A DNA stretch of 64,000 bases from Macrothele yani (GCA_039090855.1 CM077006.1:45641336-45705335), one strand, 5' to 3'; positions 11,683 through 22,084 are shown, numbered from the stretch's first letter. The notes: generated by a model not told the origin, from the sequence alone. Numbers and translations are program-made.

Positions 11683-13222
11683 CACTGCTGGACAATTGCT
11701 AAGGACGGGTCATAAACGGCTATATAGCGCATAAAAAGTAAGTGTGGTTGGATGCCAAGTGAAATAAAATAATGTCAGAATGCCAGGACATTACAAGAAA
11801 GACAATTTATTGTGCTCTGAAATCCAGAAGGCTTTGGAACGTGTTCAAGGGACAAACAGGCCATTTTGTGCAGAATACGTAAACGTGAAAAAAATGCAAT
11901 TATCGTCCGCAGGCATTCCGGCGTAAGATGTCAATTTGGATATGGCCACCATGAAGGGCGATGCAAGATTCCACACGTCGTGTCATGCTTTGCACAACAT
12001 TATCAAGCAGCTGTTGGGGTAATTTATCCCATTCCTCTGTCAGTGCACGGATGAGGGTGTCCTTGTTTATTGGAGGGCATTGGCGACCAGCAAAGACTCC
12101 TCCCCAAAGCATCCCACACATTTTCAATGGGATTCAGATCTGGAGAACGTGCTGGCCATACGAGGCGTTGAATATCCTCGCTCTCAAGACACTCCTGGAC
12201 AGCGACTGTTCGATGACATGTTGCGTTGTCGTCCATGAAAATGAATCTATCACCGACAGCACCACGAAACATGCGAACATGAGGTAGCAGAACATCATTA
12301 ATGTATCGTTGGCCAGTCATAGTCACAGTTGGAAGCACATAGAGGGACGTACGGCCATTGATCATGATGCCAGCCCATACCATGACTCTGCATGTCGGAT
12401 ATCGGTCCCTTTCCTGTATGTTTGCTGGACAATATGCAGTACCACTATCACGCCAGATCAGTTGTCGTCGACAATCAGACGATAGACTGTATCTACTCTC
12501 ATCTGAGAAGAGGACAGCAGACCAGTCGTTATCAGTCCAATTGCGATGTTGATGGCACCATTGCAAACGGGCGGTACGGTGAAGTCTGGACAATGGGATG
12601 CACCCAACAGGACGGCGGGCGTATAGTCTTCCTTCATGCAAACGTCTGGCGACAGTTTTTCTGGAGATCCGCTTGCCAGTAGCAGCCATAAACTGATTTG
12701 ATACCTCACTAGCTGTGCTGCGCCGGTGTCTTTTTGTTGATAGCACTATGTACCGAACTTGTGCAGGTGTCGTACTGCGAACACGACCTCCCCTGTGACG
12801 TTTGCTACACTCTCCATTTGTTTGAAATGGTTTCCAAAGCCTTGAAACAACACTGTGGCTGACGTCAAACTCCCTGGCAACATCTGTTATTTTTCGCCTT
12901 TCTTCAATCTTGCAAATAATACGGCCACGCGTAAAATCATCTAGGTGATGTCGGGAAGACATACTGAAAATTGCAAGTTCGTCAATTGATTCTTTCCCTT
13001 TCAACTTTGCGTTTGAACAACAACGGTCAATACGCGTCAAATCCTTTATATCTCTTATCAGCGCTATGACGTCACGAACAAGTTCGGCAATCCAAAATTT
13101 GCATACGCACAACACGCCTTACTGTATCCCGCACTTATGCTAATTTCCACATTTTCCTGCCTTTCATTTTATGGTTGCTATCTTTGCTATTGCCATCCGT
13201 CCTTAGCAATTGTCCGGCAGTG
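11683..13222 (-). mobile_element. Tc1-like transposon with complete ends (1540 bp)
   Basis: The left end starts CACTGCTGGACAATTGC and the right end, read inward, starts CACTGCCGGACAATTGC. The terminal inverted repeats match over about 28 bases with few differences. The element is bounded by TA on both sides (11681-11682 and 13223-13224), the expected Tc1/mariner target duplication. It holds one transposase gene on the minus strand. Boundaries are read directly from sequence. Confidence 0.93.
11900..12962 (-). pseudogene. Tc1-like transposase, nearly intact, one frameshift
   Basis: This DDE transposase would bind the element ends and cut and paste it in the nucleus. The start is the ATG at 12962, giving MSSRHHLDDFTRGRIICKI; the frame stays open further upstream but without similarity. 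An N-terminal helix-turn-helix region (ITDVAREFDVSHSVVSRLW) is followed by VLFSDESRYSL, MDDNATCHRT and WPARSPDLNPIENVWDALG, which supply the three catalytic acidic positions. The first frame runs to about 12100; the expected tail (INKDTLIRALTEEWDKLPQQ to RRVESCIALHGGHI) continues in another frame to the stop at 11900. It would be close to full family length (about 350 residues). A single frameshift near 12100-12120 is the only obvious defect, so it is recently dead or a sequencing error. Confidence 0.9.
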
Positions 13223-13267
13223 TATATGGGAGTGAAAAAATAAAATGGGTGGAATTGTTATAGAAAA

Positions 13268-13330
13268 AATGTGTGCGTGTGTGTGTGTGTGCGTGCGTGT
13301 GTGCGTGCGTGCGTGCGTGTGTGTGTGCAT
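13268..13330. repeat. TG/GTGC microsatellite
   Basis: About 60 bases of alternating TG with frequent GC substitutions, immediately outside the right end of the 11.7-13.2 kb Tc1-like element. Confidence 0.95.
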
Positions 13331-13530
13331 TTGTTAGGCGGAATTTCGCAAAATCTACTACATGGATTTCAATCCATGTTATACGTATGCAATCGAAATT
13401 TATCGTTACAGGTTGGCGCACATACATTTTCGTGCCTGCAGCAAATCTGCACAGATGACCCAAAACTTGAATGAGGCATTTCCAGCAACCGTTCTTCATG
13501 CAAAACGAAATCCAAATTTGACACGATATA

Positions 13531-14911
13531 CACTCACTGTCATAAAAAAATCCGCGCACCAAGAAAAAAACGGAACGATTAATGCGAAACTCGGCGAATA
13601 GCTACAAGCATTGCAGACATGCAAATGAATAAAGTTTCGTGCGCACGCGTCCAAGACCGGCGATGCAATCGCAATCATTGGGACTTATAAGGCAACTCGC
13701 AGGGGACTCCACATTCTTGCCGAAGTGCACGGTAAGAGTCAGGTGAGATCCCTAAGCGATAGACATGCCGAGGAGCAGCCGTAGATGTGTGTACGGGCAA
13801 CTGACGGAGTTTGAACCAGGCCGTATCGTCCGGATGAGAGAGGCAGGGTGGCCGGCGGGCCCAATCGGCCGCCATTTGGGCAGGTTGGACAGCACGGTGC
13901 AATCGTGTTGGGAGCAATGGACATGGGATGGCACCCAGACACAGCACCAACAGAGAGGACCGTGGGATCGTGAGAACAGCACGCACAGATGCAACAACAT
14001 CCTTATACAATATCCAGAGATATGTAGAGGCTATACAAGGTACTCCTGTGTCCTCCAGAACCGTTTCCAGACGCATGGCAGAGGCAAAACCGCACTTTCG
14101 ACGTCCCTTAGATTTTCTGCCATTAACACCTGACCATCGTCGGCGTCGATCGTAGTGGGGTTAGCAGCGAGCAACGTGGAATGCTACGGACTGGAGACTT
14201 ATATTGTTCAGCGACGAGTCCCGCTTCTGAATGGGAATGGACGACCACAGTGTCAGAGTGTGGAAGACCGCAGGTGAGCGCTACAGTACCAACCTCACTG
14301 TACAGCGGCACACGCCCAGAATTTCAGACGTGATGGTCTGAAGAGCCATCGCGTATGACAGCCGGACTTCCCTCGTAGTGATCCGAGGGACGTTGACAGC
14401 CCAGCGCTACGTACAGGAGATCCTACGGTCCCATGTGCTGCCTTTCCTGGCGGTCTCATTTTCCAACAAGACAACGCCCGTCCGCACACGGCTTGGTTTT
14501 CCCAGGACTGTTTATGTCATGCTTCGACGATTCCGTGGTCTGCCAAATCGCCTGATCTCTCGCCCATCATGCATGTGTGAGACCAGATGGGACGTCAGCT
14601 TTCTCCATGTCCCAGTCAGTGTTCGTGATTTAGAGCGTCAGTTGCAAGAAGTGTGGGCCAATCTGTCCCAGAATAACATATGGCGTCACTTTGACTCCAT
14701 GCCGGACCGTATCACCGCATGTATCCGAGCACGAGGCACTCCGACGAGGTACCAACTCTGACCGGAATGTGTACCGTGTGTATGCGGGAAATAGTCTTGC
14801 TGCTGTGATATTGTAATTACATCTGTCCTTGGTATTAACCATCTCTCTACTAAAATCTCATTTCAATCCAACGTCTCCTTCTTAGTGCGAGGATTTTTAT
14901 GACAAAGAGTG
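13531..14911 (+). mobile_element. Tc1-like transposon (1381 bp), decayed
   Basis: The left end reads CACTCACTGTCATAAAAA and the inward-read right end reads CACTCTTTGTCATAAAAA. Both go on to TCC(G/T)CGCAC(C/T)AAGAA. The left flank is TA (13529-13530) and the right flank is CA, one change from TA. One dead transposase lies between them. Confidence 0.85.
13765..14761 (+). pseudogene. Tc1-like transposase pseudogene
   Basis: The plus strand gives a clear family N-terminus (LTEFEPGRIVRMREAGW, then GRHLGRLDSTVQSCWEQW). After several frame changes come SSRTVSRRMAE and PLDFLPLTPDHRRRR, then EWEWTTTVSECGR where the post-motif-one region belongs, VIRGTLTAQRYVQEIL, and LERQLQEVWANLSQNN plus SMPDRITACIRARGTPTRY at the C-terminus. 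The central catalytic motifs are scrambled by frameshifts. The gene lies inside the element with readable ends and is its own relic. Confidence 0.88.
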
Positions 14912-14950
14912 CACATAATTATGTAAATTGCTGAAGGATTTTCTCTTATT

Positions 14951-15123
14951 GGGAGTTTAACGGCCACTATAAGCAACACAATGGACTATAAGCAGTCGCC
15001 CTTCCCTAATTTAGGGCCACTGGTTCTAGGGAAGCGAGAGAGCTAGTGTCGTAACACAAACACAACGTACATACCTCACCGGGATTCAAACCCGGACCCA
15101 TATCGGACAAATGATCAGAAGGC
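14951..15123 (-). repeat. tRNA-derived SINE (head truncated)
   Basis: Reverse orientation. It contains the pol III B-box-like GGGTTTGAATCCC (15088-15100 region), the family body with TAAATTAGGG, and the tail CATTGTGTTGCTTATAGTGG. The A-box half of the head is missing. It belongs to the main SINE family of the window, best seen at 20275-20500. Confidence 0.8.
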
Positions 15124-15125
15124 AC

Positions 15126-15440
15126 TATGAGAATCATGGAGAGGTGCCTGCTTGGCATAGCCAGGAAGGGTAGGAACTCTTGGATCAGGAAAATGACGGG
15201 AATTGTTGGCATTATGATCACGGTAAAATCCATGAAAAGTCAATGGGCTGGACATAATGTTAGAATAACTGACTATCGTTGGACCGCTAAAACACTTGAC
15301 TGGATTTCAAGGGACAAAAAAAGACCCAAAAGAAGACCTTGGATGAAATTCGGAAGCATGTCAGGGTGACATGAAGGAGACGCGCTAGATAAAAAGTTGT
15401 AGAAGAAATTTGGGGAGACCTTCATCCAGCAGTGTATTGA
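15126..15440 (+). pseudogene. RTE-like LINE C-terminal fragment
   Basis: Plus strand reads RIMERCLLGIARK, RNSWIRKMTGIVGIMI and SQWAGHNVRITDYRW, then KKRPKRRPWMKF and GETFIQQCIDDG. This is the far C-terminal part of the same LINE family as 7.4-8.8 kb. It contains stops and abuts a reverse SINE. Confidence 0.75.
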
Positions 15441-16012
15441 TGACGGGTGATCATGATGAGTCACATTTCTCTGAAAGAATTAATGGATTTCATTACTGGA
15501 AGCATTTGCCGCCTTCAAATGCTCCAAGTAATGAAATCTATTAATGAAAATGTTTTTTCCTCAATAAATATTAAAATGTTTTTCGCACCATTAGTAGAAA
15601 AGACCTGTGGAACACGAGTCTCGTTTGGCTTTGTTTGTTTCTCACAGTGGATAGATCCCCTGACTGAATAAGGTGCGACTCAAAAGAGAGATTCATATGT
15701 CAAAATCGGTGTCCGCCGGAATATCTCTCTTTATACTGTTATTTACGAAATGTTATAGTGCTGTGATCGTGCTAACAGTTCAAATCGAATTAGACTTTGA
15801 AGTACAGGGCTTTGCCGATGGCGATGGTGCTAAAACTCAAAATAATCGTCGTGGTATAGTTTCGGTAATAACTGTGCGTCACGTTGCATTGTTTTTTTTT
15901 TTTTTTTTTGCCACACGGGATGTAACACCAACACGTTTCGAGTCGCAACGCTTATCTTTACTGATTAATGGGATAAGGATTCGGGCCCTTACCATTTCTT
16001 TTTTCACATATA
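15441..16012. other. Unassigned stretch with a T20 run
   Basis: A 116-codon open frame at 15673-16023 crosses a poly-T tract (about 15890-15909, giving a run of Phe) and resembles nothing I know. I see no supporting context and do not call it a gene. Confidence 0.4.
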
Positions 16013-16280
16013 CACTGAGTTAGCTGTCATTTGGAACACCTACGTAATAACGTGTTGGTCCACCTTTCTGAGCAATCCCGACTCGCAGACGCCCAGGAAC
16101 AGATTCTACAAGATGTCGAAAATCCTTCATGGGTAATTGACCCATGTCTGCTGCAGCAGTTCTGTCAGTTAAACTTATTCCATGGAGGAGCGTCACCAGT
16201 TCTCCAACCCTGTACTATCGTATCCCACAAATGTTCAATCAGATACAGTCAGAAGATTTTGAGGGTCAAAGCAATGTAGA

Positions 16281-16432
16281 AAATTTTGTCATATTCCGAA
16301 CACTCAGTTCGTTGTCATGTTCCAAACACTCAATTCGTTGTCATGTTCCAATGTGGGAAATTCGTTGTCATGTTCCAATGTGGCAAATTCGTTGTTATGT
16401 TCCATTTTTGTCATGTTCCAACCACTCAGTAG
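16281..16432. repeat. 27-bp minisatellite in transposase codons (EHDNEF)
   Basis: TTCGTTGTCATGTTCC restarts at 16308, 16334, 16361 and 16388, with a decayed copy before them and another after. The period of 26-27 bases is mostly in frame, repeating LEHDNEF plus two residues. It lies between catalytic motifs two and three. Confidence 0.9.
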
Positions 16433-16961
16433 TTATACGAGCCTGATGACACGGTGCGTTGTCCTGTTGAAAGATGGCACTGTGGTCCGGTAAACCTCTT
16501 GCAGATATGGAGGGACATGGTCGGCTAACAGGCCCCTGTAGCGTCCATCATACAGTGTTTGTGGGACGACAACCAACATAGGGCTTGCCAAGAAAAGAAC
16601 ATTACCTTCACCGACCTGTTGAATCCTAACAGTGCAACCAGGAGATAGAGCTTCATGCTGTTTACGCCATCAGCATGGTGCAGCAGAAAACGGGACTCAT
16701 CTCTCCAGACGATCTTCCACCTGTCTAGGGTCCATTGTCGACATTCCTTCGCCCATACGAGGCGTTGTTTGCGACGACTGGGCGTCGTCATGGATACCCT
16801 CGTTGGTTTTGAGCTGTGGAACCTCAGGCAAAGCAAAGTGCATCCCACGGTGCATGTGGAAATAGGTCGAACTGCACCGCTGTTGTACTGGTGGGTTAGC
16901 TGGATGACTGCTGCACCTTGTTTCTGAGAAACCACTCGTGGCACCCGCGATTGATCTGCGC

Positions 16962-17002
16962 GTGACTGACGAGCGTGACTGACGAGCGTGACTGACGAGC
17001 GT
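16962..17002. repeat. 13-bp tandem repeat (GTGACTGACGAGC) x3
   Basis: Three perfect head-to-tail copies within the N-terminal half of the Tc1-like transposase relic. The period is not a multiple of three. Confidence 0.9.
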
Positions 17003-17437
17003 GAGCCGACTTCTCTGGATGACTGTGTATGGTTAATCCAGTTCTGGTACATCCTTGACACAGCAGAATGGAAGCAGCCAACAAGTGCGGCTGTTTCCAA
17101 AATACTGGCATTCACCATTCGGGTCCCAACTGTATGGCCGCGGTCAAATTGAATTACGTCGCCACATTTCCCCATTACTGGAAAACGTTTGCTGTTTACG
17201 TACAGAGGATAGATGTGCACAATTTTTAGTAGTTGCATGTGACGTTGATATCAATCGGTACTTCGTTATCGCTCCGAATATGTAAAAAAGGTGGGTGTTC
17301 CTAATGCAAAGCTAACTCTGCGATGATCGTGTGTACCTCGAGTCTCGATATTTTAAGCGGTTTAGTGAGTTACCTGGGTGCTTTTTCATTATAAAAGTAT
17401 ATTTCATCTACTCTTACCTCATAGTTTGCTCTCATTG

Positions 17438-18042
17438 TTAAGGTGGACGTCAAGTAATTTTGCTTCCTATATTTCCAATGGAAAAACTTCTGTACACATT
17501 TTCTTCACATTAATGCGTTCCCAAGGATGAAAATTTGAACATCGATTAAAATAGCTTCATTTTATAACTTGGAATACTTAATATTTTCGAAAACTTAACC
17601 ATAATTATATAAAAAATCAATAACTTTTCCTTTGGTGGTGTTGAAACCAGAAAAAGATGGTGCGACCTGTACTTTGATGACGTCAGTAGACAAATAAATG
17701 TTGGATTGCATAATTATGGTTATGTTTTAGAAAATATTAAGTATTCCAAGTTATAAAATGAAGCTATTTTAATCGATGTTCAAATTTTCATCCTTGGGAA
17801 CGCATTAATTGTCCAGAAAAAATGGCGCGACCTGTACTTTGATGACGTCAGTAGACAAATGTTGGATTGCATAATTATGGTTATGTTTTAGAAAATATTA
17901 AGTGTTCCAAGTTATAAAATGAAGCTATTTTAATCGATGTTCAAATTTTCATCCTTGGGAACGCATTAATTGTGAAGAAAATGTGTACAGAAGTTTTCCC
18001 ATTGGAAGTATAGGAAGCAAAATTACTTGAAGTCCACCTTAA
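17438..18042. mobile_element. TTAA-flanked long-inverted-repeat element (605 bp)
   Basis: It starts TTAAGGTGGACGTCAAGT and ends with the complement (AGTCCACCTTAA). The inverted repeats run for roughly 190 bases. The centre contains GATGGTGCGACCTGTACT and the 8-bp palindrome TGACGTCA. An internal segment of about 160 bases is tandemly duplicated, so TGACGTCA occurs at 17678 and 17843. No coding capacity. Relatives lie at 58355 and 60584. TTAA at the ends suggests mobilisation by a piggyBac-type transposase, which is inference. Confidence 0.85.
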
Positions 18043-18514
18043 GTGCTGTTCATTTTTTCTTCTTCAAACTGTTTGTTTACTTTTTGAAGTCGCCAAAATG
18101 GCGGCTTCCTGTTATCCAGCCTCAGCGTTAGCACAGGCGGAAGTTTATCACACCATACTCTTAACTTCATGGAAGTAAATGTACTCTCGCTTCCAGATAC
18201 CACTGTCGTTGATGACTTCATGCCGTCTACCAAGACGTTTCCCATCTCTGTTCCCAATTCAATTCTCAATATAGGCCAAGAAACGGTAATATTTATACTA
18301 ACCCCCCCCAGCACACACCCTTGAACTTTTGTGGCCAGTTGGCATAAACTCTTATGAACCGACACGAAAATCCAGACAAACAAAAGAGCTCCTTCCCGTC
18401 GTTAGACACCTTGGAAAACTGCCACACATAATTCGGAAATTTGGAAAACTGCCACACATTCAGAGTGTTCCTCGGAACAACAGCAATATGTGGCCGTCCC
18501 CTTGATGAAAAGCA

Positions 18515-18634
18515 TGTGGCAGTTTTCCTGTGTGGCAATCTTCCGGTGTGGCAGTTTTCCTGTGTGGCAATCTTCCGGTGTGGCAGTTTTCCTGTGTGGC
18601 AATCTTCCGGTGTGGCAGTTTTCCTGTGTGGCGG
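18515..18634. repeat. 32-bp minisatellite (TGTGGCAGTTTTCC unit)
   Basis: About 3.75 copies starting at 18515, 18547, 18579 and 18611. Just upstream (18410-18462) AAAACTGCCACACA occurs twice in the opposite orientation, so the region can fold back on itself. It lies at the 5' edge of the mariner relic. Confidence 0.92.
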
Positions 18635-18639
18635 TTTAC

Positions 18640-19700
18640 AGTGAACCGAGTGATTCACAGTTAAGAAGTGAAATGCTTTGTGCGACAAAATTTTGCTATC
18701 GTTTGGGTAAAACGGCTCCAGAAACAGTTGTTTTAATGAAAAAAATCTTACAAAGATAAATATTTGGGTGAGTCAACTATTTTTAGGTGGCACTATGATT
18801 TTAAAAAAGGGCGTTTGTCGGCAGAGTTCTCTCCTAGCCCTGCTCGACCTGAAAGTGTTGTAACGGAGCGTATTGTTAACATTGTTTGGGCAATACTGCA
18901 AGAAGATCAACGAATGACGTGAGAAGACATAACGGTGTCACTAACATTTCAAAAACGTCGGCATTTTGTATTTTACGCGACAAATTACAGCAGCATCGTG
19001 TGTTCTAGATGGGTACTTAATCACCTCAGGAGAGAACAATTGTTAGCCAGAGTTCAGGTGTGTCATGAGTGGAAACAAATGTTTGCAAAACATCCGAACT
19101 TTCTAAATACAGTAATAACTGCCGATGAAACTTAGATTTGCTATTTCGACCCCCTCATGAAGCTCGCAACGAGTGTCTGGAAATGTGCGGGCTCGCCTCC
19201 TCCCAAAAAAGTCCGCCAAGCCAAATCAGCTGGGAAGGTGATGATAATTTTCTTTGATCATAATGGTGTAGTTTACCAGCATGCTGTTCCTCCACAAATT
19301 ACTGTCAATGCTGAGTATTAAATTTCAGTCTTGAAGCGTCTGCGACGACACATATCGATTAAGCTACCGAAACTGGTGGACAAGTGGACCCTACACCATG
19401 ATAACGCCCGCCCACAAGTGGCTTCTTGTGTTCAACAGTTTCTGATGAAATACAGTATTGAAATCATGCCACAGCCTGCCTACAGGTCTGACTTCAGCCT
19501 TCGTGCGATTTCTGGTTGTTTCCAACAATGAAGGAGAAGTTCCGTGTCGCAACATTCAACACAGATGCTGACGTTATTCAAGCTGTACAGGGGTCGCTAA
19601 AGCAGCTTCCACAAAATGCCTTCGCCACATGCTTTGAAAAGTAGACTGAACGATGGGACTGGCTGCATTTCATCCGAGGGAAGATACTTTGAGGAAGAAT
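18640..19700 (+). pseudogene. mariner transposase pseudogene
   Basis: Plus-strand pieces line up with a mariner transposase. They are RLGKTAPETVVLMKK (N-terminal helix), FKKGRLSAEFSPSPARPESV, LLARVQVCHEWKQMF, and ITADET followed by a stop (motif one). Then come FFDHNGVVYQHAVPP, LHHDNARPQVASCVQQFL (motif two), QPAYRSDFS where the third Asp motif belongs, DVIQAVQGSLKQLPQNAF, and RWDWLHFIRGKYFEEE at the end. Internal stops near 18921, 19136 and 19321 and a frameshift after the third motif make it dead. Clear terminal repeats were not found. Confidence 0.88.
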
Positions 19701-19764
19701 AACATATATTTTGCTGTACCTATATTTTTCTTCATTTTGTGTGGTTTTACTCTCAGTTTTTATG

Positions 19765-20235
19765 GAACGGCCGTTGTAAGAAGAGCCACTGACGATCTCA
19801 TTCTTTGGGTGAAGAAGGTGGATTTGAAACTGCTGACCAGGTGCGAGAAAAAGAGAAGGATGGAAAATCGTAATTGGATGAAGGCTTAACATCAGAAGTG
19901 AGTATAAATCGATGTAACGTTTTGGCAGTAAGGGAGGATGCACAGACAGTGGATTGGTTTATATTTAAAAAAAATTGAGCAGGAAGAGATGCAGAAGGAT
20001 GGAAAATGAGTCCAATCGAGGTGGCCAGATGAGGAAACTGAGTAGTTATGGCATCTTTAAGGAGGCGAAGTTTGAGAAAGTCGGCTGTATTGTCAGGAAG
20101 TTATGTAGAAACATCGCCTATGGTCGCCCATGAGAGGTTAAAACGAATTAGGTGATGTACTTGTAGAATGCCGGCTTGAATCCATGAAGGGAAATAAAAA
20201 TAAGGATGAGACGTCGGATGAAAAAAAAAAAAAAA
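19765..20235 (-). pseudogene. Tx1-like LINE ORF2 C-terminal fragment
   Basis: Minus-strand frames give FPSWIQAG, LIRFNLSW, LATSIGLIFHPSASL and AVSNPPSSPKE then WLFLQRPF. These match in order FPSWLRAG, LVNTDLSW, LATPSGLISVHSASL and AALSPLSAPLE then WLFLHNRL in the full-length LINE at 26.6-27.6 kb. It is an old, frame-broken relative of that element. A run of about 22 A at 20221-20243 adjoins it. Confidence 0.7.
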
Positions 20236-20274
20236 AAAAAAAAGAGTTATAAAATAAAGGTTCCTGAAGCAGAT

Positions 20275-20500
20275 TGCCACCCCGGTGGCGCAGTGGTCTA
20301 AGCGATGGCCTCTGATCATTCGTCCGAAAGGGGTCCGGGTTCGAATCCCGGTGAGGCATGGATGTTGTGTTTGTCTTACGGCACTGGCTCTCCCCCTTCC
20401 CTGGAACCAGTGATCCTAAATTAGGGACGGGCGACACTGCTTATAGCCCATTGAGTTGCTCACGGTGGTCGTTAAACCTCCAATCAAAAAAAAAAAAAAA
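20275..20500 (+). repeat. tRNA-derived SINE, complete, with target duplication
   Basis: The head has the A-box-like TGGCGCAGTGGTCTAAGCG and B-box-like GGTTCGAATCC of a tRNA gene. The body has CACTGGCTCTC and GGAACCAGTGATCC, and the tail CTCACGGTGGTCG ends in an A17 run. The 8-bp direct repeat AAGCAGAT flanks it (20267-20274 and 20501-20508). It is the best reference copy of the main SINE family here. Pol III would transcribe it; LINE machinery would move it. Confidence 0.92.
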
Positions 20501-20582
20501 AAGCAGATCTGGCGTGGATGATGGAACAAAACGTTGGAATGGCAGGGAGCGAAAAAATTTGACACTCACACGATAAAGCGTA

Positions 20583-20706
20583 GGAAGACGAATGGGTAAC
20601 ATGCATGGCCTGGCATTGCTTCCGGAAACCCTCCGGCATCTGATGGAGTCGATGCCTCGATGTGTACAGGCTGTTGTTATTCGCGCTAGAGGACCAACAC
20701 GCTATT
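20583..20706 (+). pseudogene. Tc1-like transposase C-terminal scrap
   Basis: Plus strand reads LPETLRHLMESMPRCVQAVV then RARGPTRY and a stop, the standard Tc1 C-terminus. Nothing upstream matches. Confidence 0.7.
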
Positions 20707-21109
20707 AGGTAGGTATATTTAATGTTTTGTACACTGAGTGTAAATTAATACATTAGCATTCTTAAATAAAATAACTACTAATAAATGACAAATGGAGATG
20801 GAAGGTCATGTGATTCGCAATATACGCTCTCTCCTTGACAAATGTCAACTCCGTTTTCTCGCGGTGCATCCTGTTACCACTGAAGGAACTCTAACGACCG
20901 ACTAATAACGTTATAACTTCACAAAACTAGTGGAAATACAAGCCCACATTCATCAAGGTATTTGAGCAGCGTGGTGAGTTATGGACAAATTTCCTCCAAT
21001 TGACTGCACAGTCTACTCAATAACCCTCACTCCCTGGCCTTCAGAGCTGCAGGGTATGGTCCAGGAACTTGCTGACAAGAGTAAAGAAGTGAATAAATGA
21101 AATTACAAA
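20707..21109. other. Unassigned stretch
   Basis: No gene or repeat recognised between the Tc1-like scrap and the LINE relic. Confidence 0.4.
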
Positions 21110-21376
21110 AAAGTATATAATGTACAATACTTTTACAAGAATTGATGATATTGCTGCTATTAGAGCAACTGAAGTAGTAACCGATGCCTATATTTACTTT
21201 GGGCGCCCAATATCAAGCACGGGCCATATTAAAGAAGAAATTAATTGGAGTATAAAGCTTGGCTAGAAAGCATTTGAAAGAATCAGTAATATTTTCAAGT
21301 ACAATTTACCATTATGCCTTAAAAGAAAAGTGTTTAATCAATGCATCCTTCCAGTTCTTACGTGTGGAGCAGAGAC
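21110..21376 (+). pseudogene. RTE-like LINE relic, left half of a split copy
   Basis: Reads TDAYIYFGRPIS, HIKEEINWSIKLG, AFERISNIFKYNLPLCLK and RKVFNQCILPVLTCGAETC. This is the post-RT region of the family at 7.4-8.8 kb. The next expected block (KKDIQGLQTNKRSMERC) is found at about 23303, so roughly 1.9 kb of later DNA separates the halves. Confidence 0.8.
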
Positions 21377-21447
21377 ATGTGCTGTATGTAAATATTTAAA
21401 GTATAATTAAATAGTGACTTTGGTTATCCTGTGGCGAACAGCAGCTA

Positions 21448-22084
21448 TCTGATCACATGTAGAGGATTTTAGGAAGGGAGTGTCTGACCCCAGGTCTTAA
21501 ACAACCCTTAGAAATAAGAAGCTAGGAGATTTAGGCTAGAGTGCCCGATAGGAAAGTGACACGGAAGCGAGATAGAAAGGGGGAGGAAGACGCCCTTATT
21601 TATTACCGGAGGGCCAGTACCCGGGGTCCGACGGGCCGCCGGTGGCCGAGTGGGCAACGTTCGTGACTGCCACGGGAAGGGCCTCAGGTTCGATCCCAGG
21701 CAGGTACGAACGCTCGATCCACTAAATACCCGCCGTGCGTCGGATGGGCACGTTAAGCCGTCGGACCCCGGGTACTGGCCCCCGCTAATAAATAAGGGCG
21801 TCTTCCTCCCCCTTTCTACTTCGCTTCCGTGTCACTTTCCTATCGGGCACTCTAGTCCAAATCTCCTAGCTTCCTATTTCTAAGGGCTGTTTAAGACCTG
21901 GAGTCAGACACTCCCTTCCTAAAATCCTCTACATACGATCATCACCCGGGGTCCGACTGCTTAACGTGCCCATCTAACGCACGGCGGGTATTTAGTGGTT
22001 CGAACGTTCGTACCTGCCCAGGATCGAACCTGAGGTTATCTCCATGGCAGTCACGAACGCTGACCACTAGGCCACCCGCGGCGC
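21448..22084 (-). repeat. Second SINE family, outer copy (minus), interrupted
   Basis: The head at its right end reads inward as GGTGGCCTAGTGGTCAGCG and GGTTCGATCCTGGG, i.e. A- and B-box-like. The body continues to CGGACCCCGGGT, is interrupted by the inner copy, and resumes at 21632 down to CCTCTACAT near 21460. The 13-bp direct repeat CGAACAGCAGCTA flanks the pair (21435-21447 and 22085-22097). Confidence 0.9.
21633..21943 (+). repeat. Second SINE family, inner copy (plus)
   Basis: A complete SINE of about 311 bases in the opposite orientation to its host. The head (GGTGGCCGAGTGGGCAACG, GGTTCGATCCCAGG) is followed by body and tail. It sits inside the outer SINE with a 14-bp duplication ACCCGGGGTCCGAC on both sides (21619-21632 and 21944-21957). 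The large hairpin formed by 21460-21634 and 21757-21935 is the by-product. Confidence 0.9.

Larger units (their letters stand above)
16030..17240 (-). pseudogene. Tc1-like transposase pseudogene with two internal minisatellites
   Basis: From the 5' end on the minus strand the relic reads DVIQFDRGHTVGTRM and SAVSRMYQNWINHTQ (helix-turn-helix), then AVIQLTHQYNSGAVRP and KQRLVWAKECRQWTLD. Motif one is WRDESRFLLHHADG and motif two TVPSFQQDNAP (about 16465-16490). After a run of LEHDNEF repeats the third motif is broken, and the C-terminus ends LVESVPGRLRVGIAQKGG and GPTRYY. A 13-bp repeat inserts a SVTLVSHARQ-like stretch in the N-terminal half. The long frame at 16525-17238 covers the first half. 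Frameshifts and stops rule out activity. Confidence 0.88.
16013..17322 (-). mobile_element. Tc1-like transposon (about 1.31 kb)
   Basis: The left end (CACTGAGTTAGCTGTCAT, then TTGGAACACC) and the inward-read right end (CGCAGAGTTAGCTTTGCAT, then TAGGAACACC) form imperfect terminal inverted repeats. TA lies at 16011-16012; the right flank is degraded. A dead transposase of the EHDNEF-repeat family fills it on the minus strand. The same family fragment is inside the 3.46-kb tandem units. Confidence 0.82.

Noticed and set aside
13203..13562. Minus-strand frame with alternating Thr-His residues
   Set aside because: It is the translation of the TG microsatellite.
15673..16023. 116-codon open frame with a signal-peptide-like N-terminus
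   Set aside because: It includes a poly-Phe tract from a T20 run and ends at the Tc1-like element; no family resemblance or supporting context.
18293..18688. Minus-strand protein with repeated HRKTATPEDCHTGKLP-like units, superficially a repeat protein
   Set aside because: It is a translation of the 32-bp minisatellite; no start context and no conservation of frame beyond the repeat.
21460..21935. Large inverted repeat that looks like a long hairpin or foldback element
   Set aside because: Fully explained by one SINE inserted in the opposite orientation inside another; both target duplications are present.
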